A stretch of 64,000 nucleotides of DNA from Fictibacillus arsenicus. Lineage in GTDB: Bacteria > Bacillota > Bacilli > Bacillales > Fictibacillaceae. Positions 1 through 9,280 of this stretch are shown one piece after another; position 1 is the first letter of the stretch, and the number at the start of each line of letters is the position of its first letter. The notes under the pieces were generated by a model. The model worked only from the letters and a program-made list of their open reading frames with translations. It did not search any database and had not been told where the DNA came from. Where the stretch lies: assembly GCF_001999465.1 (NCBI RefSeq), contig NZ_MQMF01000003.1, forward strand, positions 1 through 64,000, written 5' to 3'. The translations under genes were made by a program, and so were the position numbers.

Positions 1-420
1 GATTAAATGTTTCTCCACAGCCCATAGGTACGATGAATGAAAAAGCATTATTTTCGCTTCAGCAAAATCCATCCACACAAGTTCATGATCATCCTCTTCA
101 GAAGATTTTACATAATTTCCGAACTTCTCTGCATAAAAATACCCATTATTCATTATGTACTCATTTTGACTTGATTGAAAATATTGTTTCGCATTCCCAA
201 TATAGCTTTCAATATTTATCTGAAAACCTGTTTCTTCTACACATTCCCTCATAAGAGACAACTGTTGTTCTTCTGCTTTTTCCATTCCTCCGCCTGGCAG
301 AAAGCCTTTTCCGTTCTGCTCTATTATAGCGACTTTTTTTCTATCAGCATTCAGAATTACAGCATAAACGGCATCTCTTTTTCGATACTCGATCCCCGGA
401 ATAACTTCGCCGAAGTCCAT
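1..420 (-). CDS. Nudix hydrolase (partial, C-terminus beyond window)
   Basis: The minus strand encodes about 140 residues from an ATG at 420 and runs off the left edge. A complete Nudix box (G-x5-E-x7-REC-x-EE-x-GF) is readable, in the segment containing the words GGGMEKAEE and RECVEETGF. Enzymes of this fold hydrolyse nucleoside diphosphates linked to another moiety; the substrate cannot be told from the motif. A purine-rich stretch (AAAAGGGCGGTG) lies about 8 bases before the ATG. The gene is divergent from the art operon. Family call is firm, function is open. Confidence 0.85.
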   Translation of the reverse strand, partial: MDFGEVIPGIEYRKRDAVYAVILNADRKKVAIIEQNGKGFLPGGGMEKAEEQQLSLMRECVEETGFQINIESYIGNAKQYFQSSQNEYIMNNGYFYAEKFGNYVKSSEEDDHELVWMDFAEAKIMLFHSSYLWAVEKHLI

Positions 421-437
421 TATGAACACCGCCCTTT

Positions 438-455
438 TGAATAATAATACATTCA
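438..455. promoter_or_regulatory. AT-rich palindrome, possible ArgR/AhrC-type site
   Basis: TGAAT and ATTCA half sites are separated by 8 bases in the divergent region between the Nudix gene and artP. The half sites resemble those of ARG boxes, but the usual core spacing is 4, so this is only a candidate operator. A further GAATAAATAT half-site-like stretch lies at 510-519. Confidence 0.3.
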
Positions 456-546
456 GAATTATTAAAATACTTAGTTTCGAACCTTTTTGTGTTAATATTC
501 ATTTTAACGAATAAATATAACTATATTGTATAAGGGGATATGCAAA

Positions 547-1332
547 ATGAAACGTAATTTCTTAAGCATTTATTTTATCATAATCATCGCTATTCTTGCG
601 GGATGTGGTGCAGTAGAAGAAAAAAGTTCATCTGACACAGGTAGTGATTCTTCCGGAAAAAAATTGATCATGGCTACTTCTGCAGATTATCCGCCATATG
701 AATTTGTTGATACAGCTAAAGGTGGAGATGTAGTAGGATTTGATATTGATATAGCTAATCATATTGCAAAAGAGTTAGGTTATGAACTAGAGATTAAAGA
801 TATGGACTTTAATGGGCTTATTCCAGCTTTGGACAGCGGAAAAGCGGACTTTGTCATTGCAGGTATGACACCTAATGAAGAGCGCAAAAAAACTGTAGAT
901 TTCTCGGATGAATATTATGCAGCACAGCAATTAATCGTAACAAAAGATAAATCAATTAAGTCTGTTGAAGATCTTGAAGGCAAAACATTGGGTGTGCAGC
1001 TGGCATCCATTCAAGAAAAAGAAGCGGACAAGCTATTAAAGGAACATAAATTCGAAGTAGTACAGCGAAACAAAGTAACTGAATTGGTACAAGAAATGAA
1101 ATCAAACCGAGTAGATGCAGCGATTATTGAAGATGCTGTAGCGTATGAATTTTTAAAGAAAAACAAAGAACTTTCATCATTTGCTTTGCCGAATACAGAT
1201 GCTGCAGGTTCAGCTATCGCATTCCCGAAAGATAGCGAACTGACTAGCGAGTTTAACAAAGAGTTAAAGAAGATGAAAGAAGACGGTACATTGGACAAAC
1301 TCATTGAAAAATGGTTTGGAGTAAAAAAATAG
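547..1332 (+). CDS. artP: Polar amino-acid ABC transporter, substrate-binding lipoprotein (ArtP-like)
   Basis: The 261-residue protein has a lipoprotein signal peptide ending in a lipobox (LAGC, Cys20), so it is anchored outside the membrane. It is followed by a family 3 solute-binding domain with the usual opening SADYPPYEF and the segment GFDIDIANHIAKELG. It should deliver a polar amino acid, probably arginine by synteny with B. subtilis artPQR, to the ArtQ permease. An in-frame ATG exists upstream at 526, but AAGGGGA at 532-538 places the start at 547. It is first in a three-gene operon with artQ and artR. Substrate identity is inferred from context, not from binding residues. Confidence 0.88.
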   Translation: MKRNFLSIYFIIIIAILAGCGAVEEKSSSDTGSDSSGKKLIMATSADYPPYEFVDTAKGGDVVGFDIDIANHIAKELGYELEIKDMDFNGLIPALDSGKADFVIAGMTPNEERKKTVDFSDEYYAAQQLIVTKDKSIKSVEDLEGKTLGVQLASIQEKEADKLLKEHKFEVVQRNKVTELVQEMKSNRVDAAIIEDAVAYEFLKKNKELSSFALPNTDAAGSAIAFPKDSELTSEFNKELKKMKEDGTLDKLIEKWFGVKK

Positions 1333-1353
1333 TAGAGAAAGAGAGTGATAGGC

Positions 1354-2013
1354 ATGAACTTGGATTTTGCCCAGCTCGTGCCTTCTATTCCCTATATATT
1401 GTATGGAATATGGGTTACGTTGCAGTTTGTGGCGGTTTCGTTAGTACTTGGTTTCTTGTGGGGAACAGTACTTTCCTTATTTAAGATTGGAAAAGTAAAG
1501 ATAATGCGGTGGTTTGCAGATGCTTATACATCAGTCTTCAGAGGAACGCCTTTAATTTTACAAATGCTGATCATTTATTATGCAGTCCCGCAGCTGACAG
1601 GAATGGATATCGGCGCATTTACAGCAGGGGTACTCACATTTGCATTAAATTCTGCGGCATATATCTCAGAAATCATTCGAGCAGGGATCAATGCTGTTGA
1701 TAAGGGGCAAAAAGAAGCTGCAATCGCTTTAGGTGTTCCATACCGTTCTATGATGCTGAAAATTATTCTGCCTCAAGCGATGAAAAATATTTTACCAGCA
1801 CTTATGAATGAATTTATTACACTGACGAAAGAATCTGCGATCGTATCCGTCATTGGTGCGCTCGATATTATGAGACGTGCTCAAATCGTTGGAGCAAGCA
1901 ACTATCGCTTTTTTGAACCATTGCTGCTTGCAGGATTGATCTACTATCTGCTTGTCATGCTGTTAACCTTAGCAGGTCGTGTAATGGAGAGGAGGCTCGC
2001 CAAAAGTGATTGA
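1354..2013 (+). CDS. artQ: Polar amino-acid ABC transporter, permease (ArtQ-like)
   Basis: A 219-residue integral membrane protein of the HisM/GlnP permease family. It has several hydrophobic segments and the EAA loop that contacts the ATPase ([18 protein letters not shown]...G). It works with the ArtP lipoprotein and the ArtR ATPase. The start at 1354 is preferred over a GTG at 1345 because GAGAGTGAT just before it serves as ribosome binding site. Its end overlaps artR by 8 bases, which suggests translational coupling. Confidence 0.9.
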   Translation: MNLDFAQLVPSIPYILYGIWVTLQFVAVSLVLGFLWGTVLSLFKIGKVKIMRWFADAYTSVFRGTPLILQMLIIYYAVPQLTGMDIGAFTAGVLTFALNSAAYISEIIRAGINAVDKGQKEAAIALGVPYRSMMLKIILPQAMKNILPALMNEFITLTKESAIVSVIGALDIMRRAQIVGASNYRFFEPLLLAGLIYYLLVMLLTLAGRVMERRLAKSD

Positions 2014-2719
2014 TGTTAATGGATTAAGAAAAAGCTTCGGACACAATGAAGTTTTAAAAGGCATTACTACTAAGATCAGCAAGGGTGAAGTTATTGCGGT
2101 AATCGGTCCTTCTGGATCTGGGAAGTCAACTTTTCTTCGCTGTTTGAACCTGCTTGAAACACATAATGCCGGTTCAATCAAAATTGACGGAAAAGAGATA
2201 GGACAGCTGGAAAGTAATCTTCGGAAAAAGATAGGAATGGTATTCCAGCATTTTAACCTCTTTCCCCATCTAACGGTTTTAGAAAACATCACTTTTGCAC
2301 CACAGCAAGTCTTGAAGACCAGTAAGAAAGAAGCTGAGAAAAATGCTCTTGAACTGCTCCAAGCTGTCGGGCTTTCTGATAAAGCGGATGCTTACCCCTC
2401 AAGACTATCAGGCGGGCAGAAACAGCGTGTCGCAATTGCTCGGGCTTTAGCCATGAACCCGGAAATTATGCTCTTCGATGAACCGACTTCCGCATTAGAT
2501 CCTGAGATGGTAAAAGAAGTGCTTCAAGTTATGAAGAACCTTGTAAAAACGGGCATGACGATGGTTATCGTGACGCATGAAATGGGATTTGCTAAAGAAG
2601 TAGCAGACCGTGTTCTATTCATGGACGACGGAAGATTGGTAGAAGATGAACAACCTGCGATATTTTTTGAAAATCCGAAAACAGAGAGAGCTCAAGTTTT
2701 CTTAGAAAAAGTGCTATAA
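2006..2719 (+). CDS. artR: Polar amino-acid ABC transporter, ATP-binding protein (ArtR-like)
   Basis: A 237-residue ABC ATPase. Walker [10 protein letters not shown] is at residues 34-42, signature LSGGQ at 134-138 and Walker B IMLFDEP at 154-160, followed by the switch histidine in VTHEM. It energises uptake by the ArtQ permease. The start is GTG at 2006 with AGAGGAGG at 1988-1995, inside the end of artQ. A strong terminator follows directly, closing the operon. Confidence 0.92.
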   Translation: MIDVNGLRKSFGHNEVLKGITTKISKGEVIAVIGPSGSGKSTFLRCLNLLETHNAGSIKIDGKEIGQLESNLRKKIGMVFQHFNLFPHLTVLENITFAPQQVLKTSKKEAEKNALELLQAVGLSDKADAYPSRLSGGQKQRVAIARALAMNPEIMLFDEPTSALDPEMVKEVLQVMKNLVKTGMTMVIVTHEMGFAKEVADRVLFMDDGRLVEDEQPAIFFENPKTERAQVFLEKVL

Positions 2720-2724
2720 TGACG

Positions 2725-2752
2725 AAAGGACTTCTGTCGAGGTCCTTTTTTT
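2725..2752 (+). terminator. Rho-independent terminator after artR
   Basis: Stem AAAGGAC (2725-2731) pairs with GTCCTTT (2742-2748), followed by a run of T. Confidence 0.9.
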
Positions 2753-2824
2753 AATTTGTTTCATTCAAAACGCTCTTTTCTAAAGGATTATTGCTTTTGG
2801 CTTTTTCTATTTTCATCATTTGCA

Positions 2825-3036
2825 AGTTGATTGGAGCGCAAGGTGCGTGCCTACAACCTGAGAAGCTTCTCGCTTGGCATGCGACGAGAAAGCTCACATC
2901 GGCAGCATTTACTTGTAGACGCAGGAGCAAGAATACTTCCATGAAGCGGTCAGATGGAGACTCCTAATGGCCCAGAGCGGCAGGAGGCTCACCGCACTCC
3001 CCGTGGAAAGCGAGCATCCTGGAGCGGAGATCAACT
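2825..3036 (+). repeat. Structured intergenic repeat, copy A (rearranged)
   Basis: The copy begins AGTTGATTGGAGCG and ends GGAGCGGAGATCAACT, so the ends are inverted. The right half (GGAGACTCCTAATGG...AGGAGGCTCACCGCA...GGAAAGCGAG) matches the other copies. The left interior (2851-2940) does not match them and looks replaced. The right flank 3043-3074 (AAAGCAACAATGTTTACG and so on) recurs beside copies B and F. No gene is evident between 2753 and 3145. Confidence 0.8.
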
Positions 3037-3145
3037 ACTTGAAAAAGCAACAATGTTTACGAAAACAGCCTTTTGTTATTAAAGGTAATTAAAGTATTGG
3101 AATATGGGAAAACATGAAGAAAGTAGCATGAAAGGGCGTCTATTC

Positions 3146-4111
3146 ATGAAATTTACGATTGGATACCGGACTTTAAAAACTGCAGTTGGTGCAGGTCTTG
3201 CAATTGCTATTGCAGAATGGCTAAAGCTCGACTTTTACACGTCAGCTGGTATATTAACGATTCTTTGTATTAAAATCACAAAAAAACGCTCTGTGATCAG
3301 TTCATGGGAGCGGTTTGCGGCATGTCTTTTAGGTATCTTGTTCGCAGCTGGCTTATTTACTCTGATAGGCTATCATTTTTATGCATTAACTTTGCTGTTG
3401 ATCTTATTTATACCAACAATCGTAGCCTTTAACCTGAAAGAAGGTATTATCACTTCTTCAGTCATCATTTTGCATCTGTATACTCTGCAGAAAATCTCCT
3501 GGTCTATCGTTTTAAACGAAGTGAGTATCATAGTCATTGGAATTGGAATGGGTCTTATTATGAATTTGTACATGCCTTCTATGGAGAAGAGCCTTTTAAA
3601 TATGCAGAAAGAGCTTGAGACTAAATATAAGAAAATTTTTTATGAATTTCATCTTTATCTCGCTCATAATAACCATGAGTGGGACGGGAAAGAAATTACA
3701 GAATGTGCAGATTTAATCTCTAGTGCGAAAAGTCTTGCGTTTCGTGATGTTGAAAATCATTTTTTGCGTTATGAGAATCAGTATTATCACTATTTTAAAA
3801 TGAGAGAAAAACAATTTGAGATCATTCAGCGAATGCTGCCTATTCTTTCCTCTATCGATAAAACGTACATACAAGGAGAAAAATTGGGTGAGTTTTTCGA
3901 ACGTCTGGGAGCAGCGGTCCATCCAGGTAATACGGCAGCATTATTTTTAGATGAACTTGAAAGAATGCGGCAGGAATTTAGGGAGATGCATCTGCCAAAA
4001 GACAGGCAGGAATTTGAAACACGGTCCAAATTATATCAATTGCTTCAAGATATAGAGGATTATTTGCTTATTAAAAAGAGATTCAAAAAAAATGATGCTG
4101 CAAATTCATGA
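3146..4111 (+). CDS. yqjA: YqjA-like membrane protein, aromatic acid exporter (ArAE) family
   Basis: A 321-residue protein. The N-terminal half has several hydrophobic segments; the C-terminal half, from about residue 150, is charged, helical and cytoplasmic-looking. The opening MKFTIGYRTLKTAVGAGLAI is typical of the DUF939/ArAE_1 family found in Bacillus YqjA. Family members are proposed to export aromatic or other small organic acids; the substrate is unknown. Upstream ATGs in frame exist (3104, 3128), but AAAGGGCG at 3130-3137 favours 3146. Confidence 0.75.
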   Translation: MKFTIGYRTLKTAVGAGLAIAIAEWLKLDFYTSAGILTILCIKITKKRSVISSWERFAACLLGILFAAGLFTLIGYHFYALTLLLILFIPTIVAFNLKEGIITSSVIILHLYTLQKISWSIVLNEVSIIVIGIGMGLIMNLYMPSMEKSLLNMQKELETKYKKIFYEFHLYLAHNNHEWDGKEITECADLISSAKSLAFRDVENHFLRYENQYYHYFKMREKQFEIIQRMLPILSSIDKTYIQGEKLGEFFERLGAAVHPGNTAALFLDELERMRQEFREMHLPKDRQEFETRSKLYQLLQDIEDYLLIKKRFKKNDAANS

Positions 4112-4158
4112 GAAACCCTGTAAAAGCAAATACTAAGTAAAAAGACAGGGTGGATGCC

Positions 4159-4659
4159 ATGATAAACTTCAAAATTGTTTTTCTTTTGTTTTTATCACCT
4201 TTGTGGCCATTAGGAAATCCCGAAGATCTGGGTGATCCATACGTAATTGTTAACAAAGCCAGCAACAGATTGGCTATTATACAAGAAGGAAAAGTAAAAG
4301 AAGTCTATAAAGTGGCAACAGGTAAATCGAGTGAATTAACCCCACAGGGACTATTTACGATTACAGTTAAGGCTGTAGACCCTTATTATCGCAAAAAAGA
4401 TATTCCTGGAGGGGACAAATCCAATCCACTCGGAACTCGGTGGATTGGATTTGATGCAAATAACACAGACGGACGTACATTTGGGATTCACGGAAACAAT
4501 AACCCTTCCTCCATCGGAAGATTTGTAACGGCCGGCTGCATCAGGATGTATGAAAAAGACGTACAGAAAATTTACAGCAAAATTAAAATAGGCACAAAGA
4601 TTAAAGTCATCTCAACCGATAAGAGCTTTCAGGAATATATAAAAGAACGCACGGAATAA
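4159..4659 (+). CDS. L,D-transpeptidase (YkuD domain), exported
   Basis: A 166-residue protein with a hydrophobic N-terminal export signal and one YkuD catalytic domain. The active-site block is His111-Gly...Gly126-Cys127-Ile-Arg129 (HGNNNPSSIG, then TAGCIRM). Such enzymes make 3-3 cross-links in peptidoglycan or attach proteins to it. The residue two before the catalytic Cys is Ala where Ser is usual. There is no LysM domain. AGGGTGG at 4147-4153 supports ATG 4159 over a GTG at 4150. A terminator follows. Confidence 0.85.
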   Translation: MINFKIVFLLFLSPLWPLGNPEDLGDPYVIVNKASNRLAIIQEGKVKEVYKVATGKSSELTPQGLFTITVKAVDPYYRKKDIPGGDKSNPLGTRWIGFDANNTDGRTFGIHGNNNPSSIGRFVTAGCIRMYEKDVQKIYSKIKIGTKIKVISTDKSFQEYIKERTE

Positions 4660-4669
4660 AAAACGAACA

Positions 4670-4697
4670 AACCCCAGTCTGCTGACTGGGGTTTTTG
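4670..4697 (+). terminator. Rho-independent terminator after the L,D-transpeptidase gene
   Basis: Ten-base stem AACCCCAGTC / GACTGGGGTT with loop TGCT, followed by T residues. Confidence 0.92.
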
Positions 4698-4760
4698 TGA
4701 ACTATAGGCTCTTTTCTATGTGATTGATGCCATTGAGAGATTTTCAAAGTCTTCATTGGA

Positions 4761-4891
4761 TAGTTCATTGGAGCGGAAGGGCGAGACTCCTGCAGGACGA
4801 GCGGGGCAGGTGAGACCACTCGATGTACGCAGTACGGAGTGGGCTCACCGCAAGCCCTGCGGAAAGCGAGCCCTGCAGCGGAAATGAACCA
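4761..4891 (+). repeat. Structured intergenic repeat, copy B
   Basis: Full-length copy of about 131 bp between convergent genes. Its outer arms read TAGTTCAT and ATGAAC, whereas copies A, C and F have GTTGAT and ATCAAC; the change is compensated on both sides. Inner pairs GGGC/GCCC, GCAGG/CCTGC and CCACTC/GAGTGG also fit a long hairpin. The right flank 4896-4926 repeats that of copy A. Confidence 0.85.
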
Positions 4892-4927
4892 CATTCAAAA
4901 GCACCTATGTTTATGAAAACAGCTTAT

Positions 4928-5020
4928 TTATAAGAACAATGCTACTCCAGTAAGCAGACTGCTTAATACAAGAGAAATAATCATTACATATACTATCGTT
5001 TTCATCATTTTTTGAGACAC
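4928..5020 (-). CDS. prli42: Prli42-like stressosome-anchoring miniprotein
   Basis: A 30-residue protein, MSQKMMKTIVYVMIISLVLS then SLLTGVALFL, starting at GTG 5020 with AGGAGGG nine bases upstream. It has a short basic N-terminus and one membrane segment ending in LLTG, the pattern of Prli42, the small membrane protein that tethers the stressosome in Listeria and is conserved in Firmicutes. It lies alone on the minus strand between the repeat and the mutase operon. Identification rests on size, hydropathy and the recalled family pattern. Confidence 0.75.
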   Translation of the reverse strand: MSQKMMKTIVYVMIISLVLSSLLTGVALFL

Positions 5021-5137
5021 AGCAGATTCCCTCCTATAGCTTTTCCTTTTCAATTGTATCGTTTTTGCAAATGAGAAACAAGAATTCTATAAACAGACAC
5101 TTGCAATTTTCGTCGAAAATTTGCGGATTCAAGCAGG

Positions 5138-5151
5138 AAAAAGCGCTTTCA
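5138..5151. promoter_or_regulatory. Candidate cre (CcpA) site upstream of the methylmalonyl-CoA operon
   Basis: AAAAAGCGCTTTCA matches the cre consensus TGWAANCGNTNWCA at all specified positions except the first two. It lies 54 bases before the mutase start, a position suited to carbon catabolite repression. Confidence 0.55.
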
Positions 5152-5204
5152 AAACGAAAGATGTTATGTTGAGAATATTTTTCTTTGTTAACAGGAGGCC
5201 TCTA

Positions 5205-6845
5205 ATGGATAAACAACAGCGTTTAAAGAACTGGCAAGAAAAAACTGAGCAGTCAATGAATAGATTTCCTGAACGAAAAGAACGGTTTCATACATCATCT
5301 GATATTGAAATTAAACGCCTTTATGGTGCTGAGGATGAAAACTATCCTTTTGATACCTTAGGGCTCCCTGGAGAATATCCATATACACGCGGCTCTCAAT
5401 CTACAATGTACCGAGCTCGTTTTTGGACGATGAGACAGTATGCAGGGTTCGGTTCTGCAGAAGAGACGAATAAACGATTTCGCTATTTGTTAGAACAAGG
5501 TCAGACAGGTCTTTCTGTTGCTTTTGATCTGCCAACACAGATCGGCTATGACTCAGATCACTCGATGGCACGCGGCGAAGTAGGTAAAGTGGGAGTGGCT
5601 ATCGATTCATTGGAGGATATGGAAGCTCTATTAAAAGATATACCGCTTGATAAAGTCAGTACTTCCATGACGATCAACGCACCTGCGTCAGTTCTGCTCG
5701 CTATGTATATAGCGGTTGCACAAAAGCAAGGAGTAGAGGCAGATCAGCTTTCTGGAACGATTCAAAATGACATTTTAAAAGAGTATATCGCCCGCGGTAC
5801 TTACATATTTCCGCCAAAGCCGTCAATGCGTTTAATTACTGACATTTTCGCGTATTGCCAGTCACATGTCCCAAAATGGAACACGATCAGCATATCTGGC
5901 TATCACATACGAGAAGCAGGAGCCAATGCGGCTCAGGAGCTGGCTTTCACGATCGCTAATGGTCTTGCATATGTTGACGCGGCACTGGAAGCTGGTCTAA
6001 AGATCGATGACTTTGCACCGCGTTTAGCATTTTTCTTTAATGCTCATAATCAATTTTTTGAAGAGGCTGCTAAATTCAGAGCAGCACGAAGAATGTGGGC
6101 AAAATTAATGAAAGAGCGCTATGGGGCAAAAAATCAAAAATCATGGCAGCTTCGTTTTCATACACAAACTGGCGGCTCTACTCTTACAGCACAGCAGCCC
6201 GATAACAATATTGTCAGAGTGACGACACAAGCATTGTCAGCCATACTTGGAGGAACGCAAAGTCTGCATACAAATTCAAGAGATGAGGCACTTGCCCTTC
6301 CTACAGAAGAATCAGCAAGAATAGCTCTTCGGACACAGCAGATTCTAGCACATGAAACGGGAGTAGCTGATACGGTAGATCCTCTTGCTGGGTCGTATTA
6401 TGTAGAAAGTCTTACAGATGAACTAGAGAGTAAAGCAAACGAGTATCTGAATAAGATTGAGCAGATGGGCGGAGCAGTTTCGGCTGTTGAACAAGGATAT
6501 ATGCAGCGTGAGATTCACCATACTTCTTATGAAACACAGAAAAAAATTGAAAATGGCCAAGAAATTATCGTTGGCATGAACAAATTTACGATAGATAATG
6601 AGCATCAGCCAGAGCTTTTAAGAGTAGATCCTGAATTAGGTGAAAAACAGAAAGAAAAACTTAAAGCATTAAAGTTTACTAGAGACCAGGACCGAGTGAG
6701 CGCTCAGTTGGAAATGCTGCGATCGGCCGCAAAAGGTCAAGACAACTTAATGCCTGTCATTTTAGAGTGTGTAAAATCCTATTGTACAGTGGGAGAAATA
6801 TGTGGTGTACTTCGTGAGGAATTTGGAGAATATACCGGCGTCTAA
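5205..6845 (+). CDS. Methylmalonyl-CoA mutase, catalytic subunit (without B12 domain)
   Basis: The 546-residue protein is the TIM-barrel substrate-binding chain of an acyl-CoA mutase. The substrate-site segment [18 protein letters not shown] holds Arg77-Gln-Tyr79; the Tyr is typical of methylmalonyl-CoA mutase, whereas isobutyryl-CoA mutase has Phe. There is no cobalamin-binding domain at the C-terminus; the next gene supplies it. The pair interconverts methylmalonyl-CoA and succinyl-CoA in the cytoplasm. ATG 5205 is preceded by AGGAGG; the open frame extends further upstream but without a site. First gene of an operon with the B12/epimerase fusion and a carboxyltransferase, possibly under CcpA control. 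Confidence 0.9.
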   Translation: MDKQQRLKNWQEKTEQSMNRFPERKERFHTSSDIEIKRLYGAEDENYPFDTLGLPGEYPYTRGSQSTMYRARFWTMRQYAGFGSAEETNKRFRYLLEQGQTGLSVAFDLPTQIGYDSDHSMARGEVGKVGVAIDSLEDMEALLKDIPLDKVSTSMTINAPASVLLAMYIAVAQKQGVEADQLSGTIQNDILKEYIARGTYIFPPKPSMRLITDIFAYCQSHVPKWNTISISGYHIREAGANAAQELAFTIANGLAYVDAALEAGLKIDDFAPRLAFFFNAHNQFFEEAAKFRAARRMWAKLMKERYGAKNQKSWQLRFHTQTGGSTLTAQQPDNNIVRVTTQALSAILGGTQSLHTNSRDEALALPTEESARIALRTQQILAHETGVADTVDPLAGSYYVESLTDELESKANEYLNKIEQMGGAVSAVEQGYMQREIHHTSYETQKKIENGQEIIVGMNKFTIDNEHQPELLRVDPELGEKQKEKLKALKFTRDQDRVSAQLEMLRSAAKGQDNLMPVILECVKSYCTVGEICGVLREEFGEYTGV

Positions 6846-6867
6846 GAAATAGGAGGAGTGGAGAGAG

Positions 6868-7713
6868 ATGAAAAAAACAATCCGTGTTTTAATTGCGAAA
6901 CCAGGACTGGATGGTCATGACCGAGGTGCCCTTGTAATATCACAGGCACTTAGAGATTATGGAATGGAAGTTATCTATACAGGCTTAAGACAAACACCAG
7001 AACAGATTGCAGCAGCAGCCATACAAGAAGATGTGGATGCGATTGGGCTGTCTTGTCTTTCTGGAGCACATAACGAACTCTTTCCAGAAGTGATGCGTCT
7101 TCTACAAGAGAGAGGAGCAGATGATATCATTGTCGTGGGCGGAGGTGTCATTCCATGGGAAGATATACCTTTTTTAGAGTCAAAAGGAATTAAAAAAGTA
7201 TTCACCCCTGGAACACCGACTATAGAAACGGCTAAATTTATTGAGAAAACGGTGTTTGAACGCGATGGGATTTCTTCTTCTAAAGTTTCCGCACAACCTC
7301 CTGAAAAAATCGATCATATAGGCATTGCTGTATCTTCACTAGACGAAACTTTGCCTTTTTATGTGAACCAATTAGGACTTACTCTTGAAGCGATCGAAGA
7401 GGTTCCTTCACAAAGAGTAAAGGTGGCTTTTATTAAAATTGGGGAAACACGCCTTGAATTATTAGAAGCAATGTCTGATGACAGCCCGATTGCTCAATTC
7501 ATTGAGAAGAGGGGTCAGGGAGTACATCATGTCGCGTTAGGAGTTTCCAATATTCAAAACCGTATAGAGGAATTGAAATCTAATGGCATCAAAATGATTA
7601 ATGAAACTCCAGTTATCGGTGCAGGAGGGGCTCAAGTTGCATTTATGCATCCTTCTTCTTCCCATAAAGTGCTGTTCGAACTTTGTGAAAAGAGTAAAAA
7701 GGAGGAGGCTTAA
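6868..7713 (+). CDS. Fusion: methylmalonyl-CoA mutase B12-binding subunit + methylmalonyl-CoA epimerase
   Basis: A single 281-residue frame holds two enzymes' parts. Residues 1-135 are a cobalamin-binding domain with the base-off motif D15-G-H17-D-R-G and the later GG segment (IIVVGGGV). Residues 147-275 are a VOC/glyoxalase-fold methylmalonyl-CoA epimerase with likely metal ligands His150 (DHIGIAV), Gln182, His220 or His221 (VHHVALGV) and Glu271 (LFELCE). A linker of about 12 residues ([12 protein letters not shown]) joins them. The epimerase converts the S to the R isomer used by the mutase, so the fusion puts consecutive steps on one chain. AGGAG precedes ATG 6868. Confidence 0.88.
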   Translation: MKKTIRVLIAKPGLDGHDRGALVISQALRDYGMEVIYTGLRQTPEQIAAAAIQEDVDAIGLSCLSGAHNELFPEVMRLLQERGADDIIVVGGGVIPWEDIPFLESKGIKKVFTPGTPTIETAKFIEKTVFERDGISSSKVSAQPPEKIDHIGIAVSSLDETLPFYVNQLGLTLEAIEEVPSQRVKVAFIKIGETRLELLEAMSDDSPIAQFIEKRGQGVHHVALGVSNIQNRIEELKSNGIKMINETPVIGAGGAQVAFMHPSSSHKVLFELCEKSKKEEA

Positions 7714-7715
7714 AA

Positions 7716-9263
7716 ATGGACATCTATGAAAAGATAAATGAACTTTACGACAAAAAGACTGAGATTGAACTAGGCGGCGGAGATGACCGCATTGATAAAC
7801 AGCATGAACGGGGAAAACTGACGGCACGTGAACGAATCGACCTTTTATTGGATGAAGATACCTTTGTTGAACTTAATCCTTTTATGGAACACCGTACTCA
7901 TGACTTCGGGCTTTCGGGTATGAAAGCACCAGGCGAAGGGGTTGTAACAGGCTATGGAAAAATACATGGCCGTCCTGTTTACTTATTCGCACAGGATTTC
8001 ACAGTGTTTGGCGGTGCGCTAGGTGAGATGCATGCAAAAAAAATCGCTGCTGTAATGGACCTTGCCGCTAAGAACGGTACTCCTTTTATAGGGCTTAATG
8101 ATTCGGGCGGTGCGCGAATTCAGGAAGGTGTTATGTCGCTTGATGGCTATGGGCATATCTTTTATAGGAACAGCATCTATTCAGGAGTAATTCCGCAGAT
8201 CTCTGTTATTATGGGACCTTGTGCAGGGGGAGCCGTATATTCTCCGGCGATCACCGATTTTGTTTTTATGGTTGAAAAGACAAGTCAAATGTTTATCACC
8301 GGTCCAAAAGTAATTGAAACGGTAACAGGAGAGAAGATCTCTTCTGAGGATTTAGGAGGGGCTGAAGTCCATGGATCTAAAAGCGGGAACGCGCACTTTA
8401 CAGCACCATCTGAAGCTGAAGTACTAGAAGATGTTAGAAGATTAATTTCATATCTTCCGCAGAATAATAAAGAGAAGACGCCTGTACTTCCTTGGGGCGA
8501 TGAAAAAGATTACCGTCCTGAACTTACTGAGATCATTCCTTTTGATTCAACAAGACCTTATGATGTCAGAACGGTTATAAATGAAGTTGTAGATAAAGAT
8601 TCATTTATGGAAGTGCATGCTCAATTCGCAAAAAATATAGTTGTAGGTTTTGCAAGAATCAAGGGCGAAGTGATAGGATTAGTATGTAATCAGCCAAAAG
8701 TCATGGCTGGAGGACTTGATATTGATTCATCTGATAAAGCATCCCGTTTTATACGGTTATGTGATTCATTTAACATTCCGATCATCACATTTGAAGATGT
8801 GACCGGATTTTTCCCTGGAGTTAAACAAGAACACGGTGGAATTATACGGCATGGAGCAAAGATTTTATACGCGTATTCGGAAGCTACTGTACCGAAGATC
8901 ACGATTATTCTTCGTAAAGCATATGGCGGAGCATATGTTGCACTCAATAGTAAATCTATCGGTGCAGATTTGGTTTTCGCTTGGCCGAACGCTGAGATTG
9001 CAGTAATGGGACCTCAGGGAGCTGCTAATATTATCTTCGCTAGAGAAATAGAAAACAGTGAAGACCCTGAGGAAACGAGAGCAGCAAAAATTGAAGAGTA
9101 TCGCACGAAGTTTGCTAATCCTTATATTGCAGCTGCAAATGGGATGGTTGATGATGTAATTGATCCAAGAGAAACAAGAATCAAGTGTATTCAGGCGTTG
9201 GACATGCTGCGCAACAAGAAAGAAGACAGACCTTACAAAAAGCATGGAAACATACCACTATAA
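7716..9263 (+). CDS. yqjD: Acyl-CoA carboxyltransferase (propionyl-CoA carboxylase beta / methylmalonyl-CoA decarboxylase alpha type, YqjD-like)
   Basis: A 515-residue biotin-dependent carboxyltransferase of the usual length. It has both crotonase-like halves; visible landmarks are GLNDSGGARIQEG and PCAGGAVYSPAITDF in the N half and KAYGGAYVAL in the C half. It moves CO2 between carboxybiotin and propionyl-CoA, giving or consuming methylmalonyl-CoA. No biotin carboxylase or biotin carrier lies nearby, so partners must be encoded elsewhere. AAAGGAGG precedes ATG 7716, two bases after the fusion gene's stop, so the genes are cotranscribed. Confidence 0.88.
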   Translation: MDIYEKINELYDKKTEIELGGGDDRIDKQHERGKLTARERIDLLLDEDTFVELNPFMEHRTHDFGLSGMKAPGEGVVTGYGKIHGRPVYLFAQDFTVFGGALGEMHAKKIAAVMDLAAKNGTPFIGLNDSGGARIQEGVMSLDGYGHIFYRNSIYSGVIPQISVIMGPCAGGAVYSPAITDFVFMVEKTSQMFITGPKVIETVTGEKISSEDLGGAEVHGSKSGNAHFTAPSEAEVLEDVRRLISYLPQNNKEKTPVLPWGDEKDYRPELTEIIPFDSTRPYDVRTVINEVVDKDSFMEVHAQFAKNIVVGFARIKGEVIGLVCNQPKVMAGGLDIDSSDKASRFIRLCDSFNIPIITFEDVTGFFPGVKQEHGGIIRHGAKILYAYSEATVPKITIILRKAYGGAYVALNSKSIGADLVFAWPNAEIAVMGPQGAANIIFAREIENSEDPEETRAAKIEEYRTKFANPYIAAANGMVDDVIDPRETRIKCIQALDMLRNKKEDRPYKKHGNIPL

Positions 9264-9280
9264 GAAACGAGGGAATACAT

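Noticed and set aside
2751-2942. 63-residue minus-strand frame
   Set aside because: It is within repeat copy A and its flank; no conserved features. The same holds for 4607-4894 and 57687-57914.
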